NCBI RefSeq assembly: GCF_002095315.1
Contig: NZ_MLFN01000005.1
Location: forward strand, 1 to 64,000
Length of the DNA: 64,000 nucleotides
From: Pantoea conspicua
GTDB lineage: Bacteria > Pseudomonadota > Gammaproteobacteria > Enterobacterales > Enterobacteriaceae
Direction: 5' to 3'
How positions within the stretch are numbered: the first letter of the stretch is position 1; each line of letters begins with the position of its first letter. The position numbers were made by a program, and so were the translations under genes. The notes under the pieces are model-generated. The model did not search any database. It was given only the letters and a program-made list of their open reading frames with translations, and was not told where the DNA came from. Positions 54,317-64,000 of this stretch are shown piece after piece.

Positions 54317-55204
54317 ATGTCTAACAGAGTGACCGCCTTAATGCTGGCGCTGGGTCTGACCGCTGGCCTGGCGCAGGCTGCCGACACCCTTCCGACCCAG
54401 AACGTCGATCAGGCTTTACACGACCGTTTGCCGGAACAGATCAAACAAGCGGGACGGATGATTTCCGTCAATAACGGTTCGTTTCCGCCTTATGAAATCG
54501 TCAATGGTCCGCACTCAATGGAGGGCGCCTCTGCGGATCTCACGACTGCACTGGCACAGTTACTCGGGGTAAAAATCGATCATGCCACGGTGAGTGGCTT
54601 GTCGGGCGTGCTGACCGGGATTAACGCGGGCCGCTATCAGCTGGCCATCGGCCCGATAGGCGATTATCCGGATCGTCAGCAGAAGGTCGATTTCATCGAT
54701 TTTGTGCAGGAATTTGTGGTGTTTGGCGTACAGAAGGGCAATCCGGCGCAGATCAATCAGCTTGATGATACCTGTGGCAAACGCATTGCGGTGATGGCGG
54801 CCGGCTCTGCGGAACAGGTGATCCGTCAGCACTCCGCCCGTTGTACTGCTGCCGGAAAACCGGCGGTCACGGTGCAGGCCTTTACCGATCAGCCGTCGTC
54901 GATTCTTGCGGTGCGCTCGAAGCGTTCGGATGCTTTTTTCTCCTCACAGGCGCCGCTGACCTGGTTTGTTAATCAGGCCAAAGGCCAGCTTGAACTGTCG
55001 GGGAAAGGACAGAAAAACGGTTTTGGTGACATTTTCCAGGGGACCGTGGTGCCAAAGGGATCACCGTTAGGTGGCGTGGTTCTTGATGCCTATAAGGTGC
55101 TCTATCAGAACGGTACCTATGCCGCCATCATGAAAAAATGGCAGCTGGAGGGCAACATGACTGCGGCACCCGGGCTGAACCTGGCCAGACAGGAGGCGAA
55201 ATGA
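54317..55204 (+). CDS. Polar amino-acid ABC transporter, periplasmic binding protein
   Basis: 295 residues with signal peptide ending LAQA. SBP_bac_3 motifs: GRMISVNNGSFPPYEIVNGPHSMEGASADLTTALAQLLGVK, GPIGDYPDRQQKVDFIDF, CGKRIAVMAAGSAEQ. Solute likely an amino acid or opine-like compound. TGA overlaps the permease ATG (ATGA). Confidence 0.84.
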   Translation: MSNRVTALMLALGLTAGLAQAADTLPTQNVDQALHDRLPEQIKQAGRMISVNNGSFPPYEIVNGPHSMEGASADLTTALAQLLGVKIDHATVSGLSGVLTGINAGRYQLAIGPIGDYPDRQQKVDFIDFVQEFVVFGVQKGNPAQINQLDDTCGKRIAVMAAGSAEQVIRQHSARCTAAGKPAVTVQAFTDQPSSILAVRSKRSDAFFSSQAPLTWFVNQAKGQLELSGKGQKNGFGDIFQGTVVPKGSPLGGVVLDAYKVLYQNGTYAAIMKKWQLEGNMTAAPGLNLARQEAK

Positions 55205-56157
55205 GTCTGATCCGCCACGATTCGCCGATCAGTGAAGAGCAGCGCGATGAGGCGCAACTGCGCGACGTCGCTTTCGCCCGCAGCGCACCCGCCTATGGAC
55301 GCTGGATCAGCTGGATTGTGGTGCTGGTGGTCGGCTCCAACCTGCTGTGGCTGGTAATCACCAATCCCAATTTTGAATGGCAGGTGGTACTGAAATGGTT
55401 CACCGAAGGCTCGGTGCTGCAAGGGTTACAGGTCACGCTGGGACTGACGGTGATCTCAATGGTACTGGGTACGCTGCTGGGGCTGCTGTTAGGCGTCTGG
55501 CGGCTGTCCGACAACCGGCTATTGCGCGGCATCGCCGGACTCTATATCTGGTTTTTCCGTGGGACGCCGCTGCTGGTGCAGCTGATCTTCTGGTACAACC
55601 TTTCCACGCTGTTTCCTGCGCTGTCGCTGACGCTGCCGTGGACCGACATCACACTGGCCAGCTGGAATACCAACGATCTGATCACCCCGCTGACGGCGGC
55701 TATCGCCGGTTTGGCGCTGAACGAAGCGGCTTACATGGCTGAAATCATCCGCGCCGGACTGCTGTCGGTGGATAACGGTCAGGTAGAAACCACCCAGGCA
55801 TTTGGTATGAGCCGGGCGCGGGCGCTGCGGCGAATTATTATTCCTCAGGCGATGCGGTCAATCATCCCGCCTACCGGCAACCAGCTGATCAGTATGATCA
55901 AGGCGACGTCGCTGGTAAGCGTGATTGCGATGGGCGATCTGCTCTACTCGGTACAGGCAATCTACAACCGGACCTTTGAAATTATTCCGATGCTGATGGT
56001 GGCGGTCATCTGGTACCTGCTGATCACTTCGATCCTTAACCTCGGGCAATCCGCCATTGAGCGCTATTACGCGCGGGGTACCCGCCGGGTGGCCAGCGTG
56101 GCGAAGCGCCCATCGTCACGGATGAACACCGTACCGCGACAGAAGGAGGAGCTATGA
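55201..56157 (+). CDS. Polar amino-acid ABC transporter permease
   Basis: 318 residues from ATG 55201. About five helices; HisM/ArtQ-type TVISMVLGTLLGLLLGVWRLS, FRGTPLLVQLIFWYN and EAA loop AFGMSRARALRRIIIPQAMRSIIPP. A single permease suggests a homodimer. N-terminal 35-residue hydrophilic extension. ATGA overlap with the ATPase. Confidence 0.86.
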   Translation: MSLIRHDSPISEEQRDEAQLRDVAFARSAPAYGRWISWIVVLVVGSNLLWLVITNPNFEWQVVLKWFTEGSVLQGLQVTLGLTVISMVLGTLLGLLLGVWRLSDNRLLRGIAGLYIWFFRGTPLLVQLIFWYNLSTLFPALSLTLPWTDITLASWNTNDLITPLTAAIAGLALNEAAYMAEIIRAGLLSVDNGQVETTQAFGMSRARALRRIIIPQAMRSIIPPTGNQLISMIKATSLVSVIAMGDLLYSVQAIYNRTFEIIPMLMVAVIWYLLITSILNLGQSAIERYYARGTRRVASVAKRPSSRMNTVPRQKEEL

Positions 56158-56924
56158 GCCAGACTGAGCCGTTAGTCTGCGCCCGTAACGTGCAGAAACG
56201 TTATGGCGACAACCAGGTGCTGAAGGGGATTGATCTCGATGTCTGGCCCGGTGAGGTGGTAGTGATCCTGGGGCCATCGGGATCGGGTAAATCGACCTTT
56301 CTGCGCTGCATCAACCATCTCGAAGAGATGAATGGGGGCTCGATTCGGGTAGGTGATGAGCAGATTGGCTACGTGCTGAAACGCAATCTGTTGCACCGTC
56401 TGTCACCGCGTCAGATCGCCCATCAGCGGCAGAAGATTGGCATGGTATTTCAGCAGTTCAACCTCTATCCGCACATGACGGTGCTGCAAAACATTATTGA
56501 AGCGCCCATCGGTGTCCATAAATTTCCGCGTCAGCAGGCGCTGGCACATGCCCGATCGTTACTGGCAACGGTGGGGTTAAGTGACAAGGCGGATGCCTGG
56601 CCGCGCCATCTGTCGGGCGGTCAGCAGCAGCGTGTGGCGATTGCGCGCGCGTTAGCCATTAAGCCGCAGCTGATGTTGTTTGATGAACCGACGTCGGCGC
56701 TGGACCCGGAACTGGTGGGGGAAGTGCTGGCGACGATGCGTACGCTGGCCGATCAGGGACTGACGATGATAGTGGTGACCCATGAGATCAGCTTCGCACG
56801 CGAGGCGGCTGACCGGGTAGTGTTTATGGATGGTGGCGTCGTGGTGGAGCAGGGCACGCCAGCAGAGGTGATTGCCAATCCTCAGCATCCCCGTACTCAG
56901 GCTTTTCTCAGCCGTTTTATCTGA
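56154..56924 (+). CDS. Polar amino-acid ABC transporter ATPase
   Basis: 256 residues. Walker A GPSGSGKST, Q-loop VFQQFNLYPHMTVLQN, signature LSGGQQQR, Walker B LMLFDEPTSALDPELV, switch His VTHEISFA. Completes a full importer with the previous two genes. Confidence 0.9.
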   Translation: MSQTEPLVCARNVQKRYGDNQVLKGIDLDVWPGEVVVILGPSGSGKSTFLRCINHLEEMNGGSIRVGDEQIGYVLKRNLLHRLSPRQIAHQRQKIGMVFQQFNLYPHMTVLQNIIEAPIGVHKFPRQQALAHARSLLATVGLSDKADAWPRHLSGGQQQRVAIARALAIKPQLMLFDEPTSALDPELVGEVLATMRTLADQGLTMIVVTHEISFAREAADRVVFMDGGVVVEQGTPAEVIANPQHPRTQAFLSRFI

Positions 56925-57031
56925 TGCTGACGCCAGCGCGATCTTACTCTGTTACAGATTGCAGTTGTCGCGTCAGGCAAACTGCGCGTAAATAACGGTC
57001 ACCGTTATTCGCTGAAGTTGAAAGGTTAAAT

Positions 57032-57235
57032 ATGGAAGGTATCAGTATTGCCAAGCTGCTGATCATCGGTGCGCTTATCGTACTGCTTTTTGGTACCAAT
57101 AAGTTACGTTCTCTGGGCGGCGATCTGGGCTCCGCAATTAAGGGCTTCAAAAAAGCCATGAAAGATGAAGACACCAGCGCAACCCGGACCACGGCTGAAG
57201 ATGTACCGGCCGATCGCGTCGTCCATAAAGATTAA
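57032..57235 (+). CDS. tatE: TatE, Tat translocase subunit
   Basis: 67 residues, as in E. coli. N-terminal helix [38 protein letters not shown] includes the membrane span and amphipathic helix, then an acidic tail. Part of the twin-arginine pore. RBS AAAGGTTAAAT. Confidence 0.92.
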   Translation: MEGISIAKLLIIGALIVLLFGTNKLRSLGGDLGSAIKGFKKAMKDEDTSATRTTAEDVPADRVVHKD

Positions 57236-57288
57236 TCGGTTATTGGCTGAAAATAACTGTTACTTTTTATGTCGGATAGATATTAAAA

Positions 57289-57318
57289 AACCAGACTGTT
57301 GCCAGTCTGGTTTTTTTA
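57289..57318. terminator. Bidirectional terminator between tatE and lipA
   Basis: AACCAGACTG / CAGTCTGGTT with TTGC loop; T-run on the plus side and A-run on the other, serving both converging genes. Confidence 0.88.
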
Positions 57319-57342
57319 TCTTTGCCGATCAGCATCGCGAGC

Positions 57343-58308
57343 TTATTTAACTTCCAGCCCTTTCGCCTGCATATCCGCGTGATAAGAAGAGCGGACAAAC
57401 GGGCCGCATGCTGCATGGGTAAAGCCCATCGCCATCGCTTCTTCTTTCATCTCATCAAATTCCGCCGGGCTGACGTAGCGCTGAACCGGCAGGTGATGAC
57501 GGCTGGGCTGCAGATACTGGCCGAGCGTCAGCATGGTGACGCCGTGACGACGCAGATCGCGCATCACTTCGACGATTTCCGCATTGGTCTCACCCAGACC
57601 CACCATCAGACCAGATTTGGTCGGAATGTCAGGATGGGCTTCTTTAAAGCGTTCCAGCAGTTTCAGTGACCATTCATAGTTGGCGCCCGGACGAACCTGA
57701 CGGTAGACGCGCGGCACGTTTTCCAGATTGTGGTTAAACACATCCGGTGGCGTAGCGGTCAGAATTTCCAGAGCGCGATCCATCCGGCCACGGAAGTCAG
57801 GAACCAGGGTTTCAATTTTGATTGTCGGATTCTTTTCACGAATCGCACTGATGCAGTCGGCAAAGTGCTGAGCACCACCATCCCGCAGATCGTCACGGTC
57901 AACCGAGGTGATCACCACGTAACGCAGACCCATATCAGCGATAGTCTGCGCCAGTTTGCCCGGCTCATTCGCATCGGGTGCGTTAGGGCGGCCATGCGCC
58001 ACGTCGCAGAATGGGCAACGGCGGGTACAGATCGCGCCAAGGATCATGAAGGTGGCGGTGCCGTGGTTGAAGCATTCGGCAAGGTTAGGGCAGGAGGCCT
58101 CTTCACAGACCGAGTGCAGCCCATTTTTTCGCATCGCGGCTTTAATGCCCTGAATACGACTGGAGTCAGCAGGCAGCTTGATTTTCATCCATTCCGGCTT
58201 ACGCAACATCTCTTGCCGTTCAACGGCCACGGTTTTCACCGGGATCAGCGCCATTTTGTCTGCGTCACGATATTTGACGCCGCGTTCCATCTGAATTGGT
58301 TTACTCAT
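57343..58308 (-). CDS. lipA: LipA, lipoyl synthase
   Basis: 321 residues. Radical-SAM CxxxCxxC ([13 protein letters not shown]) and auxiliary cluster Cys motif [12 protein letters not shown]. Inserts two sulfurs into octanoyl domains. Strong match to E. coli; ends at the shared terminator. Confidence 0.95.
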   Translation of the reverse strand: MSKPIQMERGVKYRDADKMALIPVKTVAVERQEMLRKPEWMKIKLPADSSRIQGIKAAMRKNGLHSVCEEASCPNLAECFNHGTATFMILGAICTRRCPFCDVAHGRPNAPDANEPGKLAQTIADMGLRYVVITSVDRDDLRDGGAQHFADCISAIREKNPTIKIETLVPDFRGRMDRALEILTATPPDVFNHNLENVPRVYRQVRPGANYEWSLKLLERFKEAHPDIPTKSGLMVGLGETNAEIVEVMRDLRRHGVTMLTLGQYLQPSRHHLPVQRYVSPAEFDEMKEEAMAMGFTHAACGPFVRSSYHADMQAKGLEVK

Positions 58309-58477
58309 AAATCAGCAGGTTCCGGTCGGATTGCGATTTGAAAGCGTTCTCACTCAACCCGAGAAGGGTGCTTTCAACTTTATTTGAAAAAAGTGCAAAA
58401 ATTATATCATCTCATCGCCCCGGAAGCAGCCACCGTCAGCGCGGATAAGTTACATATTTGTAAATTCGCATTCAGCG

Positions 58478-59137
58478 TTAAGGCTGGAGCGGCAAATCTT
58501 CAGCTGACCATTCAACATTTTCATAACCGGTCAGACGGGCAAATGCGCTAATCAGCGGGGCCTGTACCTGATCCAGTCGCACATCCGGCTGAAACTGCTG
58601 CAGCTGAGTCATGCTCATGCCCGCATAGCCACAAGGATTGATTCGCGAAAAGGGTGCCAGGTCCATGGCGACATTCAGCGCCAGACCGTGAAACGAGCAG
58701 CCTTTGCGGATCCGCAACCCGAGCGAACAGATTTTTTGCTCACCGACATAGACGCCTGGCGCGTCGGGGCGCGCGCGGGCGCTGACGCCAAATCCGGCCA
58801 GGGTGTCAATGACCGTCTCTTCCAGCGCGGTCACCAGCTGGCGTACGCCTAGCTTGCGACGCTTGATATCAATCAGCACGTACATCACCTGCTGGCCCGG
58901 TCCATGATAGGTGACCTGGCCGCCACGATCGCTCTGCACCACCGGAATGTCACCGGGCATCAGCAGATGCTCCGCTTTTCCTGCCTGACCCTGGGTAAAT
59001 ACCGGAGGATGTTCCACCAGCCAGATCTCATCGCGACTCAGGCTGTCGCGCTGGTCAGTATAGTGATGCATGGCGTCTGAGACGGATTGCCAGTCGCGTA
59101 AACCTGACCGGCGGACGAGAAGGGTTTCAACTGACAA
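58478..59137 (-). CDS. lipB: LipB, octanoyl-ACP:protein transferase
   Basis: 219 residues from TTG 59137. [40 protein letters not shown], Lys in [12 protein letters not shown] and catalytic Cys in [10 protein letters not shown]. Transfers octanoate from ACP to lipoyl domains. RBS weak. Confidence 0.93.
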   Translation of the reverse strand: MSVETLLVRRSGLRDWQSVSDAMHHYTDQRDSLSRDEIWLVEHPPVFTQGQAGKAEHLLMPGDIPVVQSDRGGQVTYHGPGQQVMYVLIDIKRRKLGVRQLVTALEETVIDTLAGFGVSARARPDAPGVYVGEQKICSLGLRIRKGCSFHGLALNVAMDLAPFSRINPCGYAGMSMTQLQQFQPDVRLDQVQAPLISAFARLTGYENVEWSAEDLPLQP

Positions 59138-59218
59138 AACGATGGCCCGCTTTAAAAGAATAAGCTGAGAATAACGTCGGCGAACCGTCGGGTAAAGACG
59201 CTTCGCCGACCCGGCAAA

Positions 59219-59482
59219 TCAGAGCACCATGCGTACGATTTCGATCTGGCCCAGCTCTTCGTACAGGCGTTCTACCTGCTCGATATGGGTAGCGGTAATG
59301 GTGATGTTTACGGAGTGATAGTTGCCCTTGCTGCTCGGCTTGACTTCAGGACTGTAATCGCCGGGCGCATGGCGCTGCACCACTTCAACCACTTGATCAA
59401 CCAGCTCCGGTTGCGCCAGACCCATTACTTTGTAGGTAAACGGGGTAGGAAATTCGAGCAGTTCATTCAGTTTGGTTTTCAT
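59219..59482 (-). CDS. ybeD: YbeD, DUF493 protein
   Basis: 87 residues, [31 protein letters not shown]-like fold proposed. Function unknown, but conserved next to lipB. Preceded by the dacA terminator. Confidence 0.93.
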   Translation of the reverse strand: MKTKLNELLEFPTPFTYKVMGLAQPELVDQVVEVVQRHAPGDYSPEVKPSSKGNYHSVNITITATHIEQVERLYEELGQIEIVRMVL

Positions 59483-59498
59483 ATTGACTCCGGTGCAT

Positions 59499-59525
59499 AA
59501 AAAAAGACTCCCGCCTGAGCGGGAG
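59499..59525 (-). terminator. dacA terminator
   Basis: CTCCCGC / GCGGGAG stem; on the minus strand followed by TCTTTTTTTATG. Confidence 0.88.
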
Positions 59526-59581
59526 CATCATAATAACCTGTATTGGGGGCGATGGGGTGACTTTTCAACCACCCGCCACGC

Positions 59582-60793
59582 TTAGCCGAACCAGTGATGG
59601 AACATCAGTTTGATGTAGTCCACGATGCGGCTGAAGAACCCGCCTTCCTGAATCTCATTTAACACCACCAGCGGACGCTGTTCGATGGTTTTGCCATCCA
59701 GCTGGAAGTTAATGCTGCCGACGACCTGATTTTTCTTCAGCGGCGCGTGCAGTTCGGTGTTATTCAGCACATAGCTGGCTTTCAGATCTTTCATCCGGCC
59801 GCGCGGAATCGTCAGGTAGGCATCTTTCTCAACGCCGAGCTGGACGCGATCGTTGTCGCCAAACCACACCGGCTCAGAGGCAAACTCTTTGCCCGCTTTC
59901 AGCGGTGCGACAGTTTCAAAGAAACGGAAGCCCCAGGTCAGCAGTTTTTTGCTTTCGGTTTCGCGGCCTTTGTAAGTGTGACCGCCCATGACTGCAGAGA
60001 TCAGACGCATCTGGCCTTCGGTAGCCGAAGCCACCAGGTTGTAACCGGCCGCATTGGTGTGACCGGTTTTAATGCCATCCACGTTCAGGTTGGTATCCCA
60101 CAGCAAGCCGTTACGGTTCATCTGGCGGATATTGTTGAAGGTGAACTCTTTCTCTTTATAGACAGCGTACTCTTCCGGCACGTCGCGGATCAGAGCCTGA
60201 CCAATCAGCGCCATATCGCGCGCCGAGCTGTACTGACCTTCGGCATCCAGACCGTGTACCGTCTGGAAATGGGTATTCTGCAGGCCAATCGCTTTGACGT
60301 AGTTGTTCATCAGATTCACGAACGCATCCTGACTGCCGGCGACATAATCTGCCATAGCGACACAGGCGTCGTTACCCGACTGCAGTACAATTCCACGCGT
60401 CAGCTGCGAAACCGGAACCCGATCGCCTGGCTTGAGGAACATCAGCGATGAACCTTTGAACACCGGGTTACCGGTGGCCCAGGCATCCGGACCCACGGTG
60501 ACCAGATCGTCCTGATGGATTTTGCCTGCTTTGACCGCCTGGCCAATCACATAGCTGGTCATCATTTTGGTCAGACTGGCCGGATCGCGACGGGCATCGG
60601 CATTCTTCTCCGCCAGCACTTTGCCCGAGTTGTAGTCGATAAGGACATACGCTTCGGCATCAATATCCGGTACGCCCGGAATCATGGTCTTAAGATTGAC
60701 GTCATCAGCAATAGCGGCATGGCTGAGGGAGAAGGCGATCAGTGATCCCACTGTCAGGCGTTTCAGCAAACGAGATGATTTCAGCGTGTTCAT
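59582..60793 (-). CDS. dacA: DacA (PBP5), D-Ala-D-Ala carboxypeptidase
   Basis: 403 residues from ATG 60793, identical in length to E. coli. Signal peptide to HAAIADD; Sxx[43 protein letters not shown]-terminal amphipathic anchor [11 protein letters not shown]. Confidence 0.95.
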   Translation of the reverse strand: MNTLKSSRLLKRLTVGSLIAFSLSHAAIADDVNLKTMIPGVPDIDAEAYVLIDYNSGKVLAEKNADARRDPASLTKMMTSYVIGQAVKAGKIHQDDLVTVGPDAWATGNPVFKGSSLMFLKPGDRVPVSQLTRGIVLQSGNDACVAMADYVAGSQDAFVNLMNNYVKAIGLQNTHFQTVHGLDAEGQYSSARDMALIGQALIRDVPEEYAVYKEKEFTFNNIRQMNRNGLLWDTNLNVDGIKTGHTNAAGYNLVASATEGQMRLISAVMGGHTYKGRETESKKLLTWGFRFFETVAPLKAGKEFASEPVWFGDNDRVQLGVEKDAYLTIPRGRMKDLKASYVLNNTELHAPLKKNQVVGSINFQLDGKTIEQRPLVVLNEIQEGGFFSRIVDYIKLMFHHWFG

Positions 60794-60916
60794 GTGTAGG
60801 ACTACAACATCCATGGTTTTGAGGTTAAGTAAGTCATTCATCATACCCAATGGCTGTCTGGACCGCATCGGGCATGATGATTGGGTTGTTAGCAGACGTA
60901 ACGGTAAACCGTTCTG

Positions 60917-61994
60917 TCAGCGACGCGTGTTGGTAATAAATGAGGCCGTCTGGCCATCACTGCTCAGGCGCTGTTGCAACGCGGCCGCTTCTGCACGGGT
61001 CGGATAACCGCCGAGCTGGACGCGATAGACATTTCCGGCGGTCTCCACCGTGCCGGGTACGCCATAACGCTGGCTCAGGCTTTTCATCAGTTGCTGTGCC
61101 CGCGCCGGATCGTTCAGTGCGCCGACCTGCACCACATAGCCACCGGCAGCTGTACTGGCGGCGGGTGCGGCGCTGGCCGCTGCTGTTGCCGGTGCTGCCG
61201 TGACCGCTGGCGCGGCCACCGGTTCATTGCCTTCCAGCACGCCGGTGGCTAACGGCTGAGGTGCGCCGAGGAAACCACTGCTCTGTACCGGTGCGCCCAT
61301 ATTGTCACTGCTCTGCAACGTGCTGTTGCTGATCGCCTCAACATTTTGCGGGGCTGGGCGGGGGGACGGCGGCGCTGCCGCCGTTCATCACGGCACCCCC
61401 GCTGAGATCAGGACGGGCCGGCAGAGAATAGCTCTGTTTCGCGACCACCGTTCCGATGGTGCCGGGGCCGGAGAGCGAACCATCCGGCGCGACCTTGATG
61501 TAATCAACGCGGACCCGTGAATTGTTGGAGATATTGAGGCGATCGCCTGCGGCGCGCGACAGATCGATGATACGGCCTGGCGTATAAGGGCCGCGATCAT
61601 TGACCCGCACCACAATCTGGCGACCATTAGCGATGTTGGTGACGCGCACATAGCTCGGCAACGGCAGCGTAGGGTGCGCGGCGGTGAGTGCATCCGGATC
61701 ATAGGCTTCGCCGGTGGCGGTGCGATTGCCCTGCGCTTCTTCGCCGTACCAGGTGGCGAGGCCAACTTCACTGTAATTCGACGGATCTTTGATGATGCGG
61801 TAGTTTTTGCCGTTGACGCTGTAATCCTGGCTGGTGCCAGGATTAATCGGCTCATAGCGTGGCTCAACGCCTGGAATTTCCACCACCGGGCCATTATAAG
61901 CCGGTTGTGGCGGCGCGGTATTTTGGGGTTCCGGCGTGGTACAGGCTGCCAGAACCAGTGATGCCAGTGCAACGCCAAGCCATTCCTTACGCAT
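60917..61994 (-). pseudogene. rlpA: RlpA lipoprotein (septal lytic transglycosylase), frameshifted between domains
   Basis: From ATG 61994 (AGAGG) a lipobox LAAC and double-psi barrel (VGLATWYGEEAQGNRTATGE, RVNDRGPY) are read to TGA near 61338. The SPOR domain (GYVVQVGALNDPARAQQL) lies in another frame to 60917. Deleting one G in the G6 run at 61360-61365 joins them through ...APQNVEAISNSTLQSSDN. Binds denuded glycan. An error or a true phase-variable tract. Confidence 0.83.
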
Positions 61995-62004
61995 CTGCTG
62001 CCTC

Positions 62005-63122
62005 TTAAACACTTTTAGATAACATTTTTCGGTGAGTATGGATCGACATCACAATGCCAAATCCCGCCATGAGCACGATAAGCGCGGAGCCGCCATAACT
62101 GACCAGCGGCAACGGCACGCCAACTACCGGTAAGATACCACTAACCATGCCAATGTTAACGAAAACATAAACGAATAAAATCAGCATTAAACCGCCAGCC
62201 ATTACCCGACCAAAAGTGGTTTGCGCCCGGGCTGCCACAATCAAACCGCGCATGATCAGCAGCAGGTAAAGCGCCAGCAGGACCAGCACGCCAACCAGCC
62301 CTAACTCTTCGGCCAGCACGGCGAAAATAAAGTCAGTGTGACGCTCCGGCAAAAACTCCAGCTGTGACTGGGTGCCCTGCAGCCAGCCTTTGCCACGCAG
62401 CCCGCCGGAACCAATCGCAATTTTTGACTGAATAATGTGGTAACCGGCACCCAGCGGATCGCTTTCCGGGTCGAGCAGCATCATCACGCGGTCACGTTGA
62501 TAGTCGTGCATCAGGAAGAACCACAGAATCGGGATAAATGCCGCCACCAGCAGCACCGCGACGCCAATCAGTTTCCAGCTCATACCAGACAGGAACAGCA
62601 CAAACAGTCCCGAAGCGGCAATCAGGATCGAAGTACCGAGATCGGGCTGCGCCGCTACCAGCAGAGTAGGCACAAAAATCAGGATCAGCGCGATACCGGT
62701 ATTCTTCAGGGTGGGTGGGCAGACGTCACGGTTAATAAAGCGCGCCACCATCAGCGGCACGGCAATCTTCGCGATCTCCGATGGCTGAAAACGGACGATA
62801 CCGAGGTCGAGCCAGCGCTGTGCCCCTTTACTGATCTGCCCAAACGCATCCACCGCAATCAGCAGAATGACGCAGATGATGTAGAGGTAGGGCGCCCAGC
62901 CTTCGTAGACGCGCGGCGGCACCTGCGCCAGCACAATCATGATCACCAGCCCCATCGCGATCTGGCCGATTTTACGTTCCATCATGCCCGGGTCCTGACC
63001 ACTGGCGCTCCAGATCACCACGCGCTGTAAATCAGCAGGCCGAGAATCACCAGCATAAACAGCGGATCAATATGGATGCGCGTCCAGATCGAGCGTTTCT
63101 GCGGACTATCGTTCATCGACAT
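62005..63122 (-). pseudogene. mrdB: MrdB (RodA) SEDS glycosyltransferase, frameshifted
   Basis: 372-codon gene. The first 34 codons (MSMNDSPQKRSIWTRIH, then LLIYSAW) are in one frame; [16 protein letters not shown] onward in another. Adding one C near 63019-63025 gives IYSALVIWSA as in E. coli. SEDS polymerase for rod elongation with mrdA. Essential for rod growth in enterics, so the indel is almost certainly an error. Confidence 0.9.
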
Positions 63123-63124
63123 GT

Positions 63125-64000
63125 TTATTCACCTTCATAGCCAGGCGGCGTGGGGGCGGCGTCCGGCAGGACTGTATTGTTATCACCTAACATGATGTGA
63201 TCCAGAATCTGTCGCATAACGGTGCCGACAGCCGGTCCGGCACCGCCGTTTTCCAGGATAATGGTCACTGCGACCCGAGGTTTGTCATAGGGAGCAAACG
63301 CGGTCATCAGCTTATGGTCGCGTAATCGTTCGGCAATTTTATGCGCGTTATAGGTTTCATTCTCTTTCAGGCCAAACACCTGCGCCGTTCCTGATTTGGC
63401 GGCGATTTTATAGGGTGCATCAGCAAAGCTCTTGTGGGCAGTGCCGTTAGGGCGATTGGCCACGCCATACATACCATCTTTGGCAATTTCCCAGTAGCCG
63501 GAATGGATGTCGCCAATCGGCGTGGAAGGTGGCTGGCGATAGGGCACCAGGGTGCGTCCTTCGCGGGTCGCGCGCAACATGTGCGGCACCCTGATCTCGC
63601 CATCGTTAATCAGAATCATCATCGCTTTGTTCATCTGCAGCGGCGTCGCCGTCCAGTAACCCTGGCCGATCCCCACCGGGATGGTGTCACCCTGATACCA
63701 CGGTTTTTTAAAGCGCCTGAGTTTCCAGTCGCGGGTTGGCATGTTACCGGCGCTCTCCTGCGGCAAATCGATGCCGGTACGGCTGCCGTAACCAAACTTA
63801 TTCATCCATTCCGATAGCCGATCGATGCCCATGTCATAGGCGACCTGATAGAAAAAGGTATCGGCGGACTCTTCCAGCGCTTTGGTCACGTTCAGACGAC
63901 CGTGGCCCCATTTTTTCCAGTCGCGAAAACGCTTCTCAGAGCCGGGCAGTTGCCACCAGCCCGGATCGAACAGGCTGGTATTGCGGTTAATCACCCCAGC
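63125..64000 (-). CDS. mrdA: MrdA (PBP2), C-terminal part
   Basis: About 292 codons, open to the right edge. Transpeptidase KSGTAQ (AKSGTAQVFG), ESADTFFYQVAYDMGI and GIGQGYWTATPLQ. The active-site Ser lies beyond the window. Cross-links elongation peptidoglycan with MrdB. Confidence 0.94.
   Translation of the reverse strand, partial: AGVINRNTSLFDPGWWQLPGSEKRFRDWKKWGHGRLNVTKALEESADTFFYQVAYDMGIDRLSEWMNKFGYGSRTGIDLPQESAGNMPTRDWKLRRFKKPWYQGDTIPVGIGQGYWTATPLQMNKAMMILINDGEIRVPHMLRATREGRTLVPYRQPPSTPIGDIHSGYWEIAKDGMYGVANRPNGTAHKSFADAPYKIAAKSGTAQVFGLKENETYNAHKIAERLRDHKLMTAFAPYDKPRVAVTIILENGGAGPAVGTVMRQILDHIMLGDNNTVLPDAAPTPPGYEGE

Noticed and set aside
1-64000. CRISPR arrays, rRNA, tRNA, complete insertion sequences
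   Set aside because: No regularly spaced repeats, no rRNA or tRNA-like sequences and no transposase with terminal repeats noticed when reading both strands.

Overview
The window reads as a chromosomal segment of a gamma-proteobacterium in the Enterobacterales, most likely Erwiniaceae (Pantoea-like). The block lipA-lipB-ybeD-dacA-rlpA-mrdB-mrdA with tatE and cspE follows the enteric order. norR/norVW, sdaC, gntT, ycaP, ybiV, ybiC, yohP and ybeM resemble their E. coli counterparts, while a ttu-type tartrate cluster and many Pantoea-style small genes are mixed in. I found no rRNA, tRNA, CRISPR array, complete prophage or insertion sequence.

Layout. 1-3.6 kb: ttu-like tartrate/glycerate genes (ttuD end, ttuC, frameshifted ttuB) divergent from a LysR gene. 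3.6-8.8 kb: small envelope proteins, a secreted hydrolase with a two-component system, an isochorismatase-like enzyme and an MFS remnant. 8.8-14.2 kb: a nitric-oxide locus. norR diverges from three small genes (the last YeaR-like), followed by norVW. Two sigma-54 promoters each have three TTGT-N7-ACAA NorR-type sites upstream. 14.2-27.7 kb: accessory genes including a MarR/oxidoreductase pair, a Cys-rich copper-storage-like protein, a RelE/HigA-type toxin-antitoxin pair, CorA, a cyanide-insensitive bd oxidase and a lipid kinase. 27.7-36 kb: a possible untranslated RNA, an AI-2E-family permease, a 1254-residue hydrolase/glycosyltransferase/FAD-enzyme fusion, ycaP and a broken MerR gene. 36-49.5 kb: dehydrogenases, sdaC, a Fur-box-preceded binding protein, an RcnB-like protein, and gntT with two GntR boxes. 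49.5-57 kb: cspE, a MocR regulator and an operon joining ybeM to a polar amino-acid ABC transporter. 57-64 kb: tatE and the lipoate/cell-wall block, cut in mrdA.

Sequence quality matters here. At least eight genes or small ORFs look broken by one-base indels, several in homopolymers (ttuB twice, a small membrane protein, the sensor kinase, cioA, a merR gene, rlpA and mrdB). mrdB (rodA) is needed for rod growth in enterics, so most of these are probably sequencing errors rather than true pseudogenes. This caution also applies to the large fusion at 29,983-33,747.

The strongest candidate for something new is the NO locus. Duplicated NorR/sigma-54 control appears to add an uncharacterised three-gene operon to the NO response. 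Next are the three-domain glycan enzyme and the MocR-YbeM-transporter operon.
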